Origin: Anopheles merus
Lineage: Eukaryota; Arthropoda; Insecta; Diptera; Culicidae
Assembly: GCF_017562075.2 (NCBI RefSeq)
Contig: NW_024427588.1
Span: 362,001 to 426,000 of the forward strand
Direction of reading: 5' to 3'
Length of the DNA: 64,000 bases
Positions 1-10,600 of the stretch are shown here, in pieces. A program made the translations under genes and the position numbers. The first letter of the stretch is position 1, and every line of letters starts with the position of its first letter. The notes below the pieces were generated by a model. It searched no databases. It saw nothing but the letters and a program-made list of their open reading frames with translations, and was not told the DNA's origin.

Positions 1-669
1 GTTACGATAATAACGAGGTTGATCGAATGCTCCCCCAGAGATTGTACCACACAAAGGTTAAGGCGGGCACACAGGCACACAAGCACAAGACGGGCAATTA
101 TTAGAACAGCACCTAAAAAAAAATAAGACGAAACAATAAGAACAGCGAACTCAGTTGTTCGATCTGTATACTTAGGTTGCGAGAGATGATAATAAGCCAC
201 GAGGATGATACGATTACGAAAATGTATCAACACGTTAGTCGAGAGCTGAGCACGAGGATGAAAGCCGGAACGGAAATGAAAGAGCAATTGCACACCAACA
301 AGATAGAAACATACTTGAAAAAAATCAACCGATTAAAATTTGCTTGCTTTCGTTACAAAAAAAAAGCGTTGTGACATGTAGCGACCTCGGCCGCTACGAT
401 AAGAAAATATCGATCAGATAAGCTTCGTTTAGATGTAGAAATCGATAAGATACGTGTAGACGCGGCCTTATCAAAATCGACGGCTCCTGTACGGGGTTCG
501 AGGATCGGAGGTTCGGCGGAGCGATGGCGGTTGAGGAAGACGAACATTTTTCGTGGACTCATTCTCATTCTGGTGGTGGATTTAAGTGGATGTTAAATAA
601 AGTGTTGCAGTAGGAATATTTAATTTATTTAATAATAGAAGTAGTGCTGTGCGTTTCCTAAAAAATAGT
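1..669. other. unassigned DNA, no gene seen
   Basis: No open frame here looks like a known protein. Short open frames exist but have no recognisable domain. An AATAAA-like signal occurs near 596. The stretch may belong to the decayed LTR element that follows, but I find no repeat of it elsewhere in the window to prove this. Confidence 0.4.
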
Positions 670-1528
670 TTAATCGTTTCACATGTTTGCACGATTTGGC
701 ATGCCTGAAAAACTAGTCAGCGATAACGGAGCCCAATTTACTAGCGACGCGTTTAAAGATTACTGCAAGCAAAGTGGCATTGAGCATATTAAAACACCGG
801 CGTTTCGCCCCCGTCTAATGGGCAAGCAGAGCGCTTTGTAGATACTATGAAACGAGCCCTGAAGAAAATCCAATCAGAAGCTATATCCATTGAAACGGCT
901 CTCGACACCTTCCTGCAAACGTATCGCTCAACTCCGCACCCTGCACTTAACCAACGCACGACAGCTGAAGTTTTATTTAATCGAAACATTAGAATTCCCT
1001 TAGATCTGATACGCCCAACAACAACAACAACACAGACCGAAGTCGAACAACGCGCTCAGCAACCGTCAGCAGCTAGGCAGTTTCTTCCTGGAGATGCTGT
1101 CTACATGAAACATTATTCGCGCAATGCTTGGCAGTGGATTTCCGGAATGGTATCCAAACCGATCGGAAGCGTAATGTACGAGATTATCACCGATGGACAT
1201 CGCACTCATCGTCGACATGCCAATCAAATGCGCGCACGTACATCGAGTGGCCGAGGACATCTTGCCGGCGACTCAACTCAGCATCAGCTGCCGCTTGACA
1301 TTCTTACGGAAGTGGCACCGACACCGTGGGCACCGACACGTGAAACGGAACAACGATCCGTCCAGCACATCACATCGTTTTTCTTCCAATAGGTCCCCAA
1401 CGCAGCAGATTGTACAGCTTCTACCATCTGCATCAGAGACCAGCATCAGACAGCCGATACAACCGCCACGCCGATCTTTTAGGCTTAGAAGACCTCCGCG
1501 TAAGCTCGACGGATATCGGCTATACTAA
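670..1528 (+). pseudogene. Ty3/gypsy pol remnant: integrase C-terminal part
   Basis: The plus strand encodes the second half of a retroviral-type integrase core. It reads FGMPEKLVSDNGAQF around 690-735, where the SDNG motif carries the second catalytic Asp. After a one-base frameshift near 800-815 it reads SNGQAERFVDTMKRALKK, where Glu is the third catalytic residue. The frame then runs to about 1392 (STPHPALNQRTTAEVLFNR, typical of the integrase tail). A second frameshift moves the final segment into another frame that ends near 1528 with an arginine-rich tail (RRSFRLRRPPRKLDGY) usual for gypsy pol ends. Reverse transcriptase, protease and gag are absent, so the copy is 5' truncated. The motif style resembles K02A2.6-like Ty3/gypsy elements. 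It is not functional. Confidence 0.8.
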
Positions 1529-1950
1529 AAAGGGGGAGATGTTGTGATCCGACCTGCCGAACTTGCGATCGCCGTTTATGCAGTCACTCACCGCTGACAG
1601 TCCTGCCAGCGTGTTGATGTGTTAGTGACAGCAGTTCGGCAGGATAGGGCAATGATCGCTCGCCAGGCCAACGAACGGGAGCGATGGGGCCGAACGCGTT
1701 GGATGTAACGGCACTTACAAGAACGTCTTCGATGCTAGTAACCATGCTTTGCTGAAAAACAAACTCGAGAACTGTTAGTAAGCCGTTACGGAAAGCAGAC
1801 TACAGTGCCGATTATGTGTCTCAACTGCTTGAGAAAAAGTATCAAAAATGCTCATTTTGTTTTCTCCAGTTAATATAATTCATTTATTTTTACCCCTGGG
1901 GATTTAAAACCTTGTTTTTACAAATTTTCCAAGAAAGGTATGCATCCTGC
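1527..1950 (+). mobile_element. polypurine tract and start of 3' LTR of the decayed gypsy element
   Basis: Directly after the pol stop comes a purine run, AAAAAGGGGGAGA (1527-1539), followed by TGTTGTGATCC at 1540, the expected start of a 3' LTR. The LTR end is not visible because no second LTR lies in the window for comparison, so the right border is arbitrary. Confidence 0.5.
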
Positions 1951-1978
1951 TGGTACATGCTGCTCTAGCGATCGCTAA

Positions 1979-2100
1979 GCCCTTGGCCCTTTGGCCCTAC
2001 GCCCTACGCTATTGACATTTGTTGTTGTTGTTGGTTGGTAAGCCTTTGGCCCTTGATCCTATGTCCTACGCTGTTGACATTTGTTGTTGTTGTTGGTTGT
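1979..2100. repeat. two tandem ~60-bp repeats
   Basis: Two adjacent diverged copies each end with CTACGCTRTTGACATTTG followed by a GTT run and TTGGTTG. The first ends near 2040 and the second near 2100. Confidence 0.7.
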
Positions 2101-2977
2101 GATGCAGATTGCATACCCTTTTGGCGCAGCCTAATTACCGCTGTCGGCGACACATTGTCTATTATGATCCGTGTTAGAGCACTCGATTTATCTCTGGTTT
2201 GATATACCGTACTTGAACGAAGGTCATTTGCATTACCTGACTCAAACGGAGACCGTTTTTTGTTTTTTTTTTTTTTTTTTGTGGGTGTAGGTTTTCGTGA
2301 TCCTTCGACTACTGGGCGCCTACAGTTTATTTTATTTTTTATTTACTTTCGTAAAACGTACTCCCTCACATATTTCCCTAACCTTGATCTGCCTTGATCC
2401 GGTAAAGCAAAATTGAAAATTATTGCAATATTTTACAATGCGCGCCGGCATTCTGCATAGGCTTTCTGCGGAGAACACAGTACAAAACAAGAGAGCGATG
2501 CCAGCGTTTCATTATCCTACAAACAAAGAGCGGGATATTTTATCATGGTGTGCGTAAAAACCTAGAGTTAAGCGGAGAAACGGTGTGAAATACAAGGATG
2601 CGAGAGCACGTTTTGGTTTCTACACATTTTTAACACTAATTCAGATACAAGTGTGTAAATGTGTGCGTTTACTTTCCGCCAGTGCGATCAGTCCTGGACG
2701 CTTGGTTTTATAATTTTGTAAAGTCTTCAAGTGTACAAGTGTTGTGCGCATGGAAATGAAGTTGCGCAAATGTTTCGTCATGCATGTTATGTACATCGCG
2801 CAACTTCATTTCATACCTTTTTTACAGCAATCAGCGTGTGCAACAGGATCCACACAGATATTTGGCCACTTCAACGTTTGCATCGATGGAGCGATCGATT
2901 TTATTTTAGTTAAATATTGTGTATAAAGTTATGTAAATGTGTGAAGTCGTGTAAAGTTATGTAAATGTTTCAATAAA
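2101..2977. other. unassigned DNA with poly-T run and a hairpin
   Basis: No coding signal was found. A poly-T run lies at about 2260-2280. The arms GAAATGAAGTTGCGC (2753-2767) and GCGCAACTTCATTTC (2798-2812) form a perfect 15-bp inverted repeat with a 30-base loop. The short phrase GTAAAGTTATGTAAATGT occurs twice near 2930-2970, just before AATAAAG, where the next retrotransposon inserted. Confidence 0.5.
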
Positions 2978-3173
2978 GTTTTGGCTACCTCGTGGGTAGA
3001 CCACTTTTTTATTTGGATTCCCAAGATGTCACAAAATACAATTTTTAGATCAAGCGTTACGCAGTTACGGGAGCACGTCCACTAGCGGATGAGAACGAAA
3101 AGAGAAGAGAGCGCGTGGTGGGAACGACGGCTTTTTATAATCTTTTTTAACGGGAAATAGTTTAGTCTGGCTA
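2978..3173 (-). repeat. 3' LTR of the gypsy element, outer part
   Basis: Identical to 10988-11183. It stops at GTCTGGCTA (3173), where the TIR transposon begins. The LTR continues at 6234. Confidence 0.95.
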
Positions 3174-4371
3174 CCCGCTGCGCAAAGCGACGGAAGAAAT
3201 TATGGCGTTCGGAGAATTTTATCATGCCTTCCTTTTCTCTCCAACGGCAAATTTGTCAAGCAGCTCGTCGAGCTACCCGTCCCTGGCTCCGCCTCATACC
3301 CCTCGCCTGAGCGCGCTATCGAAGGTTTGGATGTGTTGGTGCGTCAGACGGCCAATCGCTGTCAGCCGTCGTCCGTGCTTTTTCCCACCATAGCGCTATC
3401 TCTTTCTCGCGTGTGGTCAATGCTCATGAGTTGCTGTGGCGATCAAAAAAGCCGTTAACAAACATTGCGGCGATGAAGTTGCATTTTCACAAATCAAACA
3501 AAAAAAGCGCAATAAGTTCAATTGCTGCAATGTAAAAATGACTAAGGAATCGCTAGCTAACGCTGGAGGGTTTGCTGTGAAACGCGCTGAATCCTAATTC
3601 GCATTAACACGTTCATCCCGGCGCTGATTTTCATCAACTTTCCTTTCCACCAGCACCTAGAACGCAGGCTGGAAAGTTCACTGGGAGACAGTGGGGCCTG
3701 CCATCGATCTGAACGTGTTAAGCATTAAGCATAATTTTATTACACTAAGCTTTTGCTTTCGTATGTTGTAGATTACACAGATATGCTGAGCCGTCTGCGC
3801 AAGGGTATGAGCGTGCGTATGTGTGCAAAACTGTCGCCAAATGTGTTTTTTCCGAAATGTCATCGGTCAAAGAAAGGAAGGTGTTCATGAAAGGCGGAAA
3901 GACGAATTGAGGCCCCTGTCAATGGTAACTGATGACAGGGAGGAGGGGGTAGTGGCACACAGCTGTTGGGAGATTGAACAGTATACTTAAATTGCCGGCG
4001 GGAAGGGGGGTGGCCATGGGACCCCTACGATCATCGGTCACAGGCCCTAAAATTGTAGTCGCCATGGGGGGAGGGGAGGTGCAAATGGTTTTCTCCAGCC
4101 ACGGAGAAAAGACCATCTTTCCGGGGGCCCTTGTCGCTAATAATCTGTCCACTTGTAGACATACGGCATACTACAGACTAGAGATCTTCGGCGACCGCCT
4201 AGTCCGCCTATCGTTAGGTCTGCCGCTGGTACATGGCCGTGTTTTTTTATCGTGGAGGTGCATTCTTCCCCCTGCCTGCAGCGTATGCATCGAGCAGGAG
4301 ACAGTGTGGCAGTATGCAAGTTGCACGCTGGATAGGAGCGGGCCCGCGACACCGCCATCATTCCGCACATC

Positions 4372-4491
4372 TGCATGTCCGTCGTGGGTTCTAATCGCGT
4401 ATGAACCGTCCGCCGTAGCAAGGGCTGACTATCCGGCTACGTGGTACTCAAGTCCTGAAAAGGCCGGCATGATCGCGTTGGCTATTACGCC

Positions 4492-4567
<76 letters not shown>
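4372..4567 (+). mobile_element. 5'-truncated SINE with AAT tail
   Basis: The text around GTAGCAAGGGCTGACTATCC, the words CCGGCTACGTGG and AAGTCCTGAAAAGGCCGGCA, and the following segment match the body of the SINE at 39135-39310. It ends in a long AAT run (4492-4567), which is an expected SINE-type tail. The tRNA-like head is missing. Confidence 0.65.
4492..4567. repeat. (AAT)n microsatellite
   Basis: About 25 uninterrupted AAT units. It produces spurious poly-isoleucine open frames on both strands. Confidence 0.97.
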
Positions 4568-4570
<3 letters not shown>

Positions 4571-5089
4571 GAACTTAGCGTAGCAGTCCACACCCGGGTA
4601 AGAGTTTGTCTTGACTTTGTTGCTGCCGGACTACCGCTGTGACGAGGCAAATACACGGAATGCACTCGACCAAAACATGAACCTACCGATCCGAACCCAT
4701 TCCAAGGCATTGCTGGTCAATCGGCGTCACGATACCGACAAGCCAACAAGACGCCCGATCCTGGACGGACTGGTGCAGCACCATATGCGCACCGTAATAA
4801 ACAAATCCAGAATCCTCTTTTGTATGAATTCAATTCAAGTTTTGTTTCCAGTTGCGTCCGCTAGCTGAATTAGAAATAAATGTGCAATATATCACACGCA
4901 CGTTTGCTTAGATCGTGTGTCTTTTTACCCCCAATACCCCAATACCCCCAACAGCAGAGCCGATCGCAAAGATGCCAATCCCAATGGTTGTGTTGTCTCT
5001 CAGGTAGCGAGATCGAAAATGCATGGACTTTGTAGCCGCAGCGGATGAAAATGTACGCATCAGAATCAAATAGTTTTGAGGTTTCCAAA

Positions 5090-5345
5090 CGCACGCACAC
5101 AAACACACAAACACGCGCGCGCAAACTCACACACAAACACGCGCGCGCAAACTCCACACAAATACGCGCGCGCAAACTCGCACACACATAACACACACAC
5201 ACACACATACGCGCGCGCGCACATGCATGAACGCGCGTACGCCAGCACGCACGCACGCACACACACACGCACGTACGCGCGCCCGCGAGCATGAAAGCGC
5301 GCACGCCAGCACGCACCCACGAAAGCACGCTCGCGAGCACGCACC
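5090..5345. repeat. CA/CG-rich simple sequence block
   Basis: Irregular repeats of ACGCACGC, ACACAA and CGCGCGCAAACTC-type words, alternating purine and pyrimidine. Long open frames on both strands here are artefacts of the repeat. Such alternating tracts can adopt Z-DNA, which is general knowledge and not shown here. Confidence 0.93.
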
Positions 5346-6157
5346 CCCGAAGTCGCGCAAGCACGCACTCCCCCCCCCCACTAGACCACCCCCCCCCCTC
5401 CACGCATGATCGATTACGGCTACCTTATCGGTAGAACGGCTGGTTCAGGTTTCTTGTAGCGCATCCTCATCCCTAGCGCCGGGCGGGGTGGGGGATCGCG
5501 ACATGATAGAGTGAACGGTCACTTTCCCCGCGCTGTGTGTGTGTTTGTAACGAGACCCAAAAACTCGAGACAGATTTCGGCACATTAAAAAAAAATTTAT
5601 AGCCACTATACATTGTGCTACATGATGCTTAGAAGGTCGTTGAAGCATCAAACATGTTCAAATTAAAAAATATTAGATTAGTGTTAGACGTTCTCCTACG
5701 CTTGTTTTAAATAGGCTTCTTCACCCTCAGTTGGCAGGGGCATCGAATAGTCTCATCAGCAGCGGCACGAAATAAAATAAACCATCAATACACCGATAAC
5801 ACTTTGAATCCCAATCCAGCTTCTCCCACAGCGCCTCAAAGGTCATACACAAATTAATAAATGCTAACACCCACCAATAACAATACACAACCGCAATGCA
5901 CATATGAGTATCAACGCATACACCGCAACAGCCAATCAGCTGGTGGCGGAAGGCACGGGCAGAAGCGCAAGTAAGGCAAGGTAGGGCGAGGGAGGGAGAA
6001 GAAGCGGACGAGAAAATGGGCGCCAATATTTTTAAATTTTTTGACCGTTTTTTTTTTTGCTCCGCCGCCATAAATAGTTCGTTCATTTCGCCAACAGATG
6101 GCGCTAAACTTGCTCGACCCAGCGCAGGAATCGCTGAAGTCCAGCGCGGGAGACCAG

Positions 6158-6209
6158 CCAAAATCTGCGCTGGCCAGCGCAGATTTTGGTACATTTCCAG
6201 CGCTGGAAA
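6158..6209. repeat. two adjacent perfect palindromes near the transposon end
   Basis: Positions 6158-6189 form a 32-bp perfect palindrome centred on CTGG/CCAG, with half-site CCAAAATCTGCGCTGG. Positions 6194-6209 form a second, TTTCCAGCGCTGGAAA. Both lie within 75 bp of the right end of the TIR element. Confidence 0.9.
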
Positions 6210-6233
6210 CTGCTCGAATTTGCGCAGCGGGTA

Positions 6234-6386
6234 AGTTGGTAACTATTGCTCGAATTAGGGTGCTCGAATAAGGTTGCTCGAAATAGGGTGCTTGAATTAG
6301 GGTGTTCGAATTAGAGTGCCCGATATTTTGAATTGACGGTTGACGTCAGCTCCGGACTGTGGTGAGGCTATAACGTGGTCGCCACA
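6234..6386 (-). repeat. 3' LTR of the gypsy element, inner part
   Basis: Identical to 11184-11336. It contains five tandem 14-mers of the GCTCGAATTAGGGT type (about 6247-6318). The LTR begins, on the minus strand, with TGTGGCGACC at 6386. Confidence 0.95.
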
Positions 6387-6398
6387 GTGCTTCCCTGC
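6387..6398 (-). other. polypurine tract of the gypsy element
   Basis: Minus-strand GCAGGGAAGCAC lies directly before the 3' LTR start TGTGGCG, between the pol stop (6409) and the LTR. This is the expected plus-strand primer position. Confidence 0.6.
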
Positions 6399-6408
6399 TA
6401 GACTGGAG

Positions 6409-9400
6409 TTACCGGTAACGAACGGGGATGATGACACGTCGCTGTGAACGCGTAACTCCGGTCGAGAAGTCGTTCGGAGGTGACGGCTCTGTCGGTGGTG
6501 GTGAAGCTGGTGGTGGTGGCGCTGATGGTGGTGAAGCTGGTGGTGGTAGCGCTGGTGGTGGTGGCGTATACTCTGCTGCAGATGGTGGCGTAAGCTGTGT
6601 CACTGGCTCGGGTTGCTGGAGTGAGTAGCACGGTTTCAGGCGGTCAATAGAGATGTTAGTTGCCCTCTCGTTGATCAGGACTTCGAATGACTTGTCACTA
6701 CGCCTAAGCACCTTGTAAGGCCCTTGGTACGGCGGGGTAAGGGCTGGGCGGACGGTGTCATTCCGGACGAAGACGTGGCTGCATGTCCGAAGATCCGAAT
6801 GGACGAAGGGTGTTGCTTTGTCATGCCAGGCCGTTTGTGTTGGGCGAATGGTGTTCATGGCATACTTAAGCGACTTGGTGAACTCGGTGGTGTCTGACAG
6901 GCTGGTCATCGGGCTGCTATTAAAAAACTCCGCTGGGATCTTTAGCGTGCTTCCATAAACCAGCTCTGCTGGCGAAGCTTTGATGTCGTCTTTGTACGCT
7001 GTGCGCAATCCAAGGAGTATGATGGGAAGGTGGTCGGTCCAATGAGCGGTGTTTTTGGTACAAATAGCTGCCTTCAGCGTACGGTGCCATCGTTCTATCA
7101 AGCCGTTGGCCTGCGGATGATAAGCCGTTGTGCGTAGATGTTTGATGCCCAGTAACTGGTTCAGCTCTGCGAAAAGCGTCGACTCGAACTGCCTGCCTTG
7201 ATCCGTGGTGATGAACGATGGAACGCCAAAGCGAGCTATCCATCCACTGAGTAGGGCTGCGGCTACAGTCGTTGATGTTATGTCAGGGATGGGAATAGCT
7301 TCTGGCCAGCGTGTGAAGCGATCGATGATGGTGAGGCAGTAACGATGTCCATTGCTGATTGGGAACGGTCCAACCAGGTCCAGGTTGATGTGTGCGAACC
7401 TAGCATCCGGTACCGGGTAGCGTCCTAGAGGGCTGCGGGTATGGCGTTGCACCTTCGTAGCCTGACACGCTAAGCAGTGGCGGACGAAATCTCGCGTATC
7501 TCGGCGGATATTCAGCCAGACGAATCTCTCCGTCATCAGCTTTGTGGTAGTTTTCGCTCCGGGATGACTCATCTGATGAACCGCGCGTAGTAGTTGTTGA
7601 CGAAACGGTTTCGTGACATACGGACGAATGATGCCGGCGGGGCAATCGCAGTACAAAGCCATGCTGCTGCCAGGTATTGGAACTCGTTGAAGGACCAGAT
7701 CCGTCCTTGTTTTCCCACTGAGTATGTCGGCGAGCTCGGGATCTCGGGTCTGGTCTTCGGCCAATTTCTCGTAGTCGATGGATGTTGATGACTGGATGGG
7801 CTCGATTCGGGACAGCAAGTCGGCAGTGACGTTTTCCTGGCCTTCAATATGCCGGATGTCGGTGGTGAACTGGCCAATAAAGTCAAGGTGCCGTGCTTGT
7901 CTAGGAGAGGCCTTATCCAGCGACTGGCGGAAAGCATAAACCAGAGGTTTATGATCCGTGTAAATATGGAAAGATCGTCCTTCCAACTGATGGCGAAAAT
8001 ACCGGACGGCCAAGTAAACAGCTGCTAGTTCGCGATCGTACGTGGAATATCGGTGCTGTGCGTTGTCGAACTTTCGGGAGAAGAAACCGAGCGGCTGCAT
8101 CTGCCCGTCGATGACCTGGTGTAAGGCGGCGCCGGCAGCGAAATCGGAAGCATCACACCACAGTGATAGTTCGGCGGATGGTACAGGGTGTACCAGCATG
8201 GTAGCCTGTGCAAGTTGACGTTTGCAGTCCTCAAAGGCCGTGTCGGTAGCTGGGGTCCAGGTCAGCGATGACTTATCTCGCCGTTTGTTGCCGGGAATCA
8301 TCTCCAGGAGCGGTCCTTGTGCTCGCAGCGCGTGGGGGATGAAGCGCCTGTAGAAGTTGATCATCGCCAAAAATCGCTTAAGCTCCATGACAGTGTTTGG
8401 TTTCGGGAACTGACGTATGGTGTCTACTTTCTCTTCCAGTGGTAGGATGCCTTCAGACGTAACACGGTGTCCCAGGAAGGAGATCTCAGGCTGGGCAAAC
8501 TCGCACTTCGCAAGGTTGATGGTCAAACCGTGCTGCGTGAGGCGAGCAAATAGCAGTCGCAGGTGTTCGCGATGTTCTTCTGGTGTCTTCGAGGCCACTA
8601 TGATGTCGTCGATATAGGGAAACACAAAGTTCAAGCCGCGTAGCACATCGTGGATTAGCCGTTGGAACGTCTGCGCCGCATTGCGTAATCCGAAGGGCAT
8701 CGTCACGTACTCAAATAGGCCGAAAGGAGTGATGATCGCTGTCTTCGGGATGTCCTCTGGATGGATGGAGATCTGGTGGTAGGCTTTCTGTAGATCCACC
8801 TTTGAGAAAACGGTTTTTCCTCCCAGTTGCATGGTGAAGTCTTGTAGATAAGGCAATGGATACCGGTCAGGGGTGGTACGCGCGTTGAGGGACCGATAAT
8901 CACCGCACGGACGCCAGGAACCATCAGCCTTTTTTACCATATGCAGCGGGCTGGCCCAACTGCTACTGGACGGTCTGCAAATTCCTAGCTGCACGAGGGA
9001 GTCGAATTCTTCTTTGGCTGCTTGGTACTTGTCGGGTGGAAGACGACGCGAACGGGCGAAAGTTGGAGGACCCGTTGTTTCGATACGATGTACCACCTCG
9101 GATTGCATCCGCACACCCGGTGAGTTTGTAATGAGTGTAGGAAACTCGTTCAGCAGGTCGGCCATCGGTGAATTTGCGTCGCACACCTTGACGGCGGTTT
9201 GTCGAGTGGTATCCGGAAGTCCTGGCACACGTAGGTTGGTTTGGGCATCCACCAAACAGCGCTGTCGAAGGTCTACTAGAAGATGGTAATGGCGAAGAAA
9301 GTCCGCTCCAATGATAGCAGAGCTTACGTCCGCGATAATAAAATTCCACACAAAGGGGCGGCGTAAACTAAAATCAAGTATACGGAGGGACTCACCAAAT

Positions 9401-9576
9401 ACCATGATCGGAGTACCGTTGGCTGCAAACAGTCGCATGGTGGACGGCGTCGGGGGGTTGTAGTTGGCTGGCTTCGGTAACACGGAGACATCGGCACCAG
9501 TATCGATCAAATAACGCTGGTTGGTTCGTCGGTCGATCACCATCAACCGACTGCTCACAGGTGAGATGGTAGCCAC
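6409..9576 (-). CDS. pol: gypsy pol polyprotein (protease, RT, RNase H, integrase)
   Basis: Open frame of about 1055 residues with all expected domains in order. The aspartic protease has DTGAD near residue 27. The reverse transcriptase has the YIDDII active site near residue 320. RNase H follows, with YTDHKPL near 545. The integrase has an HHCC zinc motif (H-H-C-C around 670-710), a D in NLDLVGP, a second D in TTDQGRQF and an E in NGLIERWH. The C-terminus is a repetitive proline-rich tail ending RVIIPVRYR. The first codon shown is GTG, not ATG: the frame is open upstream to the gag TGA at 9604, so pol is probably made as a gag-pol product. No stops or frameshifts interrupt it, so the copy may be competent apart from its split LTR. 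It acts in reverse transcription and integration of the element. Confidence 0.93.
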   Translation of the reverse strand: MATISPVSSRLMVIDRRTNQRYLIDTGADVSVLPKPANYNPPTPSTMRLFAANGTPIMVFGESLRILDFSLRRPFVWNFIIADVSSAIIGADFLRHYHLLVDLRQRCLVDAQTNLRVPGLPDTTRQTAVKVCDANSPMADLLNEFPTLITNSPGVRMQSEVVHRIETTGPPTFARSRRLPPDKYQAAKEEFDSLVQLGICRPSSSSWASPLHMVKKADGSWRPCGDYRSLNARTTPDRYPLPYLQDFTMQLGGKTVFSKVDLQKAYHQISIHPEDIPKTAIITPFGLFEYVTMPFGLRNAAQTFQRLIHDVLRGLNFVFPYIDDIIVASKTPEEHREHLRLLFARLTQHGLTINLAKCEFAQPEISFLGHRVTSEGILPLEEKVDTIRQFPKPNTVMELKRFLAMINFYRRFIPHALRAQGPLLEMIPGNKRRDKSSLTWTPATDTAFEDCKRQLAQATMLVHPVPSAELSLWCDASDFAAGAALHQVIDGQMQPLGFFSRKFDNAQHRYSTYDRELAAVYLAVRYFRHQLEGRSFHIYTDHKPLVYAFRQSLDKASPRQARHLDFIGQFTTDIRHIEGQENVTADLLSRIEPIQSSTSIDYEKLAEDQTRDPELADILSGKTRTDLVLQRVPIPGSSMALYCDCPAGIIRPYVTKPFRQQLLRAVHQMSHPGAKTTTKLMTERFVWLNIRRDTRDFVRHCLACQATKVQRHTRSPLGRYPVPDARFAHINLDLVGPFPISNGHRYCLTIIDRFTRWPEAIPIPDITSTTVAAALLSGWIARFGVPSFITTDQGRQFESTLFAELNQLLGIKHLRTTAYHPQANGLIERWHRTLKAAICTKNTAHWTDHLPIILLGLRTAYKDDIKASPAELVYGSTLKIPAEFFNSSPMTSLSDTTEFTKSLKYAMNTIRPTQTAWHDKATPFVHSDLRTCSHVFVRNDTVRPALTPPYQGPYKVLRRSDKSFEVLINERATNISIDRLKPCYSLQQPEPVTQLTPPSAAEYTPPPPALPPPASPPSAPPPPASPPPTEPSPPNDFSTGVTRSQRRVIIPVRYR

Positions 9577-9603
9577 CTGCGATCCGATATCTCCAGCGTA
9601 TCC

Positions 9604-10374
9604 TCAGGCTGAAGACGACGGCTGGCCGACGCGCTGGCTGACAGGGGCTGGAAACGAACAGGGCTGGCGGCAGGTCCGGGCGGCTGTCCCGTAACGTCGA
9701 TGGTAGTAGCACTCTCCTTCAGATGGTTCTGTACCGACACGAGATGCCACTGGTGGACGTGAGCGCGGCCGACTTTGGCGTTGGTCACGGTTACGACACT
9801 CTGTGATGAAGTCGTTAAGTTGCTGTGTGAGTTCGTCCACCTGGCGCGAAATACGTTGCTCGAAATCGTTGGATGTGGTGCGCACCCCGGCTACGGCATG
9901 GTGCACACAGGTGTTGTTGGATGCGGACAGGCATTCCACCATAGTATCGGCGACGGCAGCTTTCTCAGTTACACTTCCGGGTGCAGCAACGACGGCCGAT
10001 TGCACATGTAGCGGAAGCTTGTTGATCCAAAGGTCGGTGAGGAGCGTACTGGCCAACGTGTCGCTGGAGGCTCGGTGCATTTCAGCTAGCAGCTGGGAGG
10101 GCTTGCGGTCCCCTAAGTCCATGCCGTATAGGAGACGATGAAGGCGGCTACGCTGGGATTCCCCGAAATGCTGAAGGATGTTCCGCTTGATGTAATCGTA
10201 CCGTTCCGTCGCAGGTACATTCTCGATTATCGGCTGGATCTCGTTATACACTCGAAGAGGAATTTGGGCCATCAATACGTGGTAGCGCTTATGGTCCATT
10301 TTGGTGGTGATTCCGGTCGCGGCGAACCAATGCTCCAGTGCACAAAAGTATGCAGGCAAATTGTGCAGGTCCAT
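9604..10374 (-). CDS. gag: gypsy gag, CHCC zinc-knuckle type
   Basis: I start the protein at the ATG of MDLHNLPAYF (10374), because the open frame upstream runs through a poly-A block, a minisatellite and into the LTR. The product of about 256 residues has the CsRn1-style capsid pattern (LEHWFAATGIT, then LGDRKPSQLL). Near its C-terminus it has CYYHRRYGTAARTCRQPC, a Cys-His-Cys-Cys knuckle in place of the usual CCHC. It ends at TGA (9604-9606). Pol continues in the same reading frame with no other stop, so the junction could be read through. Gag packages the RNA and forms the particle. Confidence 0.85.
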   Translation of the reverse strand: MDLHNLPAYFCALEHWFAATGITTKMDHKRYHVLMAQIPLRVYNEIQPIIENVPATERYDYIKRNILQHFGESQRSRLHRLLYGMDLGDRKPSQLLAEMHRASSDTLASTLLTDLWINKLPLHVQSAVVAAPGSVTEKAAVADTMVECLSASNNTCVHHAVAGVRTTSNDFEQRISRQVDELTQQLNDFITECRNRDQRQSRPRSRPPVASRVGTEPSEGECYYHRRYGTAARTCRQPCSFPAPVSQRVGQPSSSA

Positions 10375-10600
10375 TTCAAAAATGGCGGCTGTCAATGGCG
10401 TCGAACGTGCAAAATGGCGGCAGTCAACGGCTTTACAAGGAGCGCTTTCTTTTGTCCGGGCTGGAACGCTGGAATCGTTGCTCTTCCTTCTCTTTGGGGA
10501 CGGCGATGTAACCCGCGGCTCGATCCTCTGTAGCGATGCGGGTGCACGATGCAAGGGAAACACGTCGGTGCGTATGGAGAACAATGCACTCGGGACGGGA

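Larger units (their letters stand above)
3174..6231. mobile_element. TIR DNA transposon, ~3.06 kb, TA target duplication, non-autonomous
   Basis: The ends are perfect 13-bp inverted repeats: CCCGCTGCGCAAA (3174-3186) and TTTGCGCAGCGGG (6219-6231). The host LTR reads GGC-TA-AGTT when intact (11181-11187), whereas here TA is present on both sides (3172-3173 and 6232-6233). This gives a clean 2-bp TA duplication as in Tc1/mariner-type elements. None of the open frames inside resembles a transposase. The interior holds a SINE 3' part, an AAT microsatellite, a CA/CG-rich simple-sequence block and two palindromes near the right end. Because the host LTR pair is identical, this insertion is younger than an already young retrotransposon. 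The superfamily is not certain: TA and short TIRs are seen, but the TIR matches no family I can name. Confidence 0.88.

Noticed and set aside
3974..4710. Open frames with long poly-isoleucine runs
   Set aside because: The runs come from the AAT microsatellite and no domain is present.
4870..5409. Long open frames rich in Cys, Arg and Ala or Thr, His and Ala on both strands
   Set aside because: They lie in a CA/CG simple-sequence block; the reading is a product of the repeat.
6428..6628. Gly-rich plus-strand open frame
   Set aside because: It is the antisense shadow of the proline-rich pol C-terminus.
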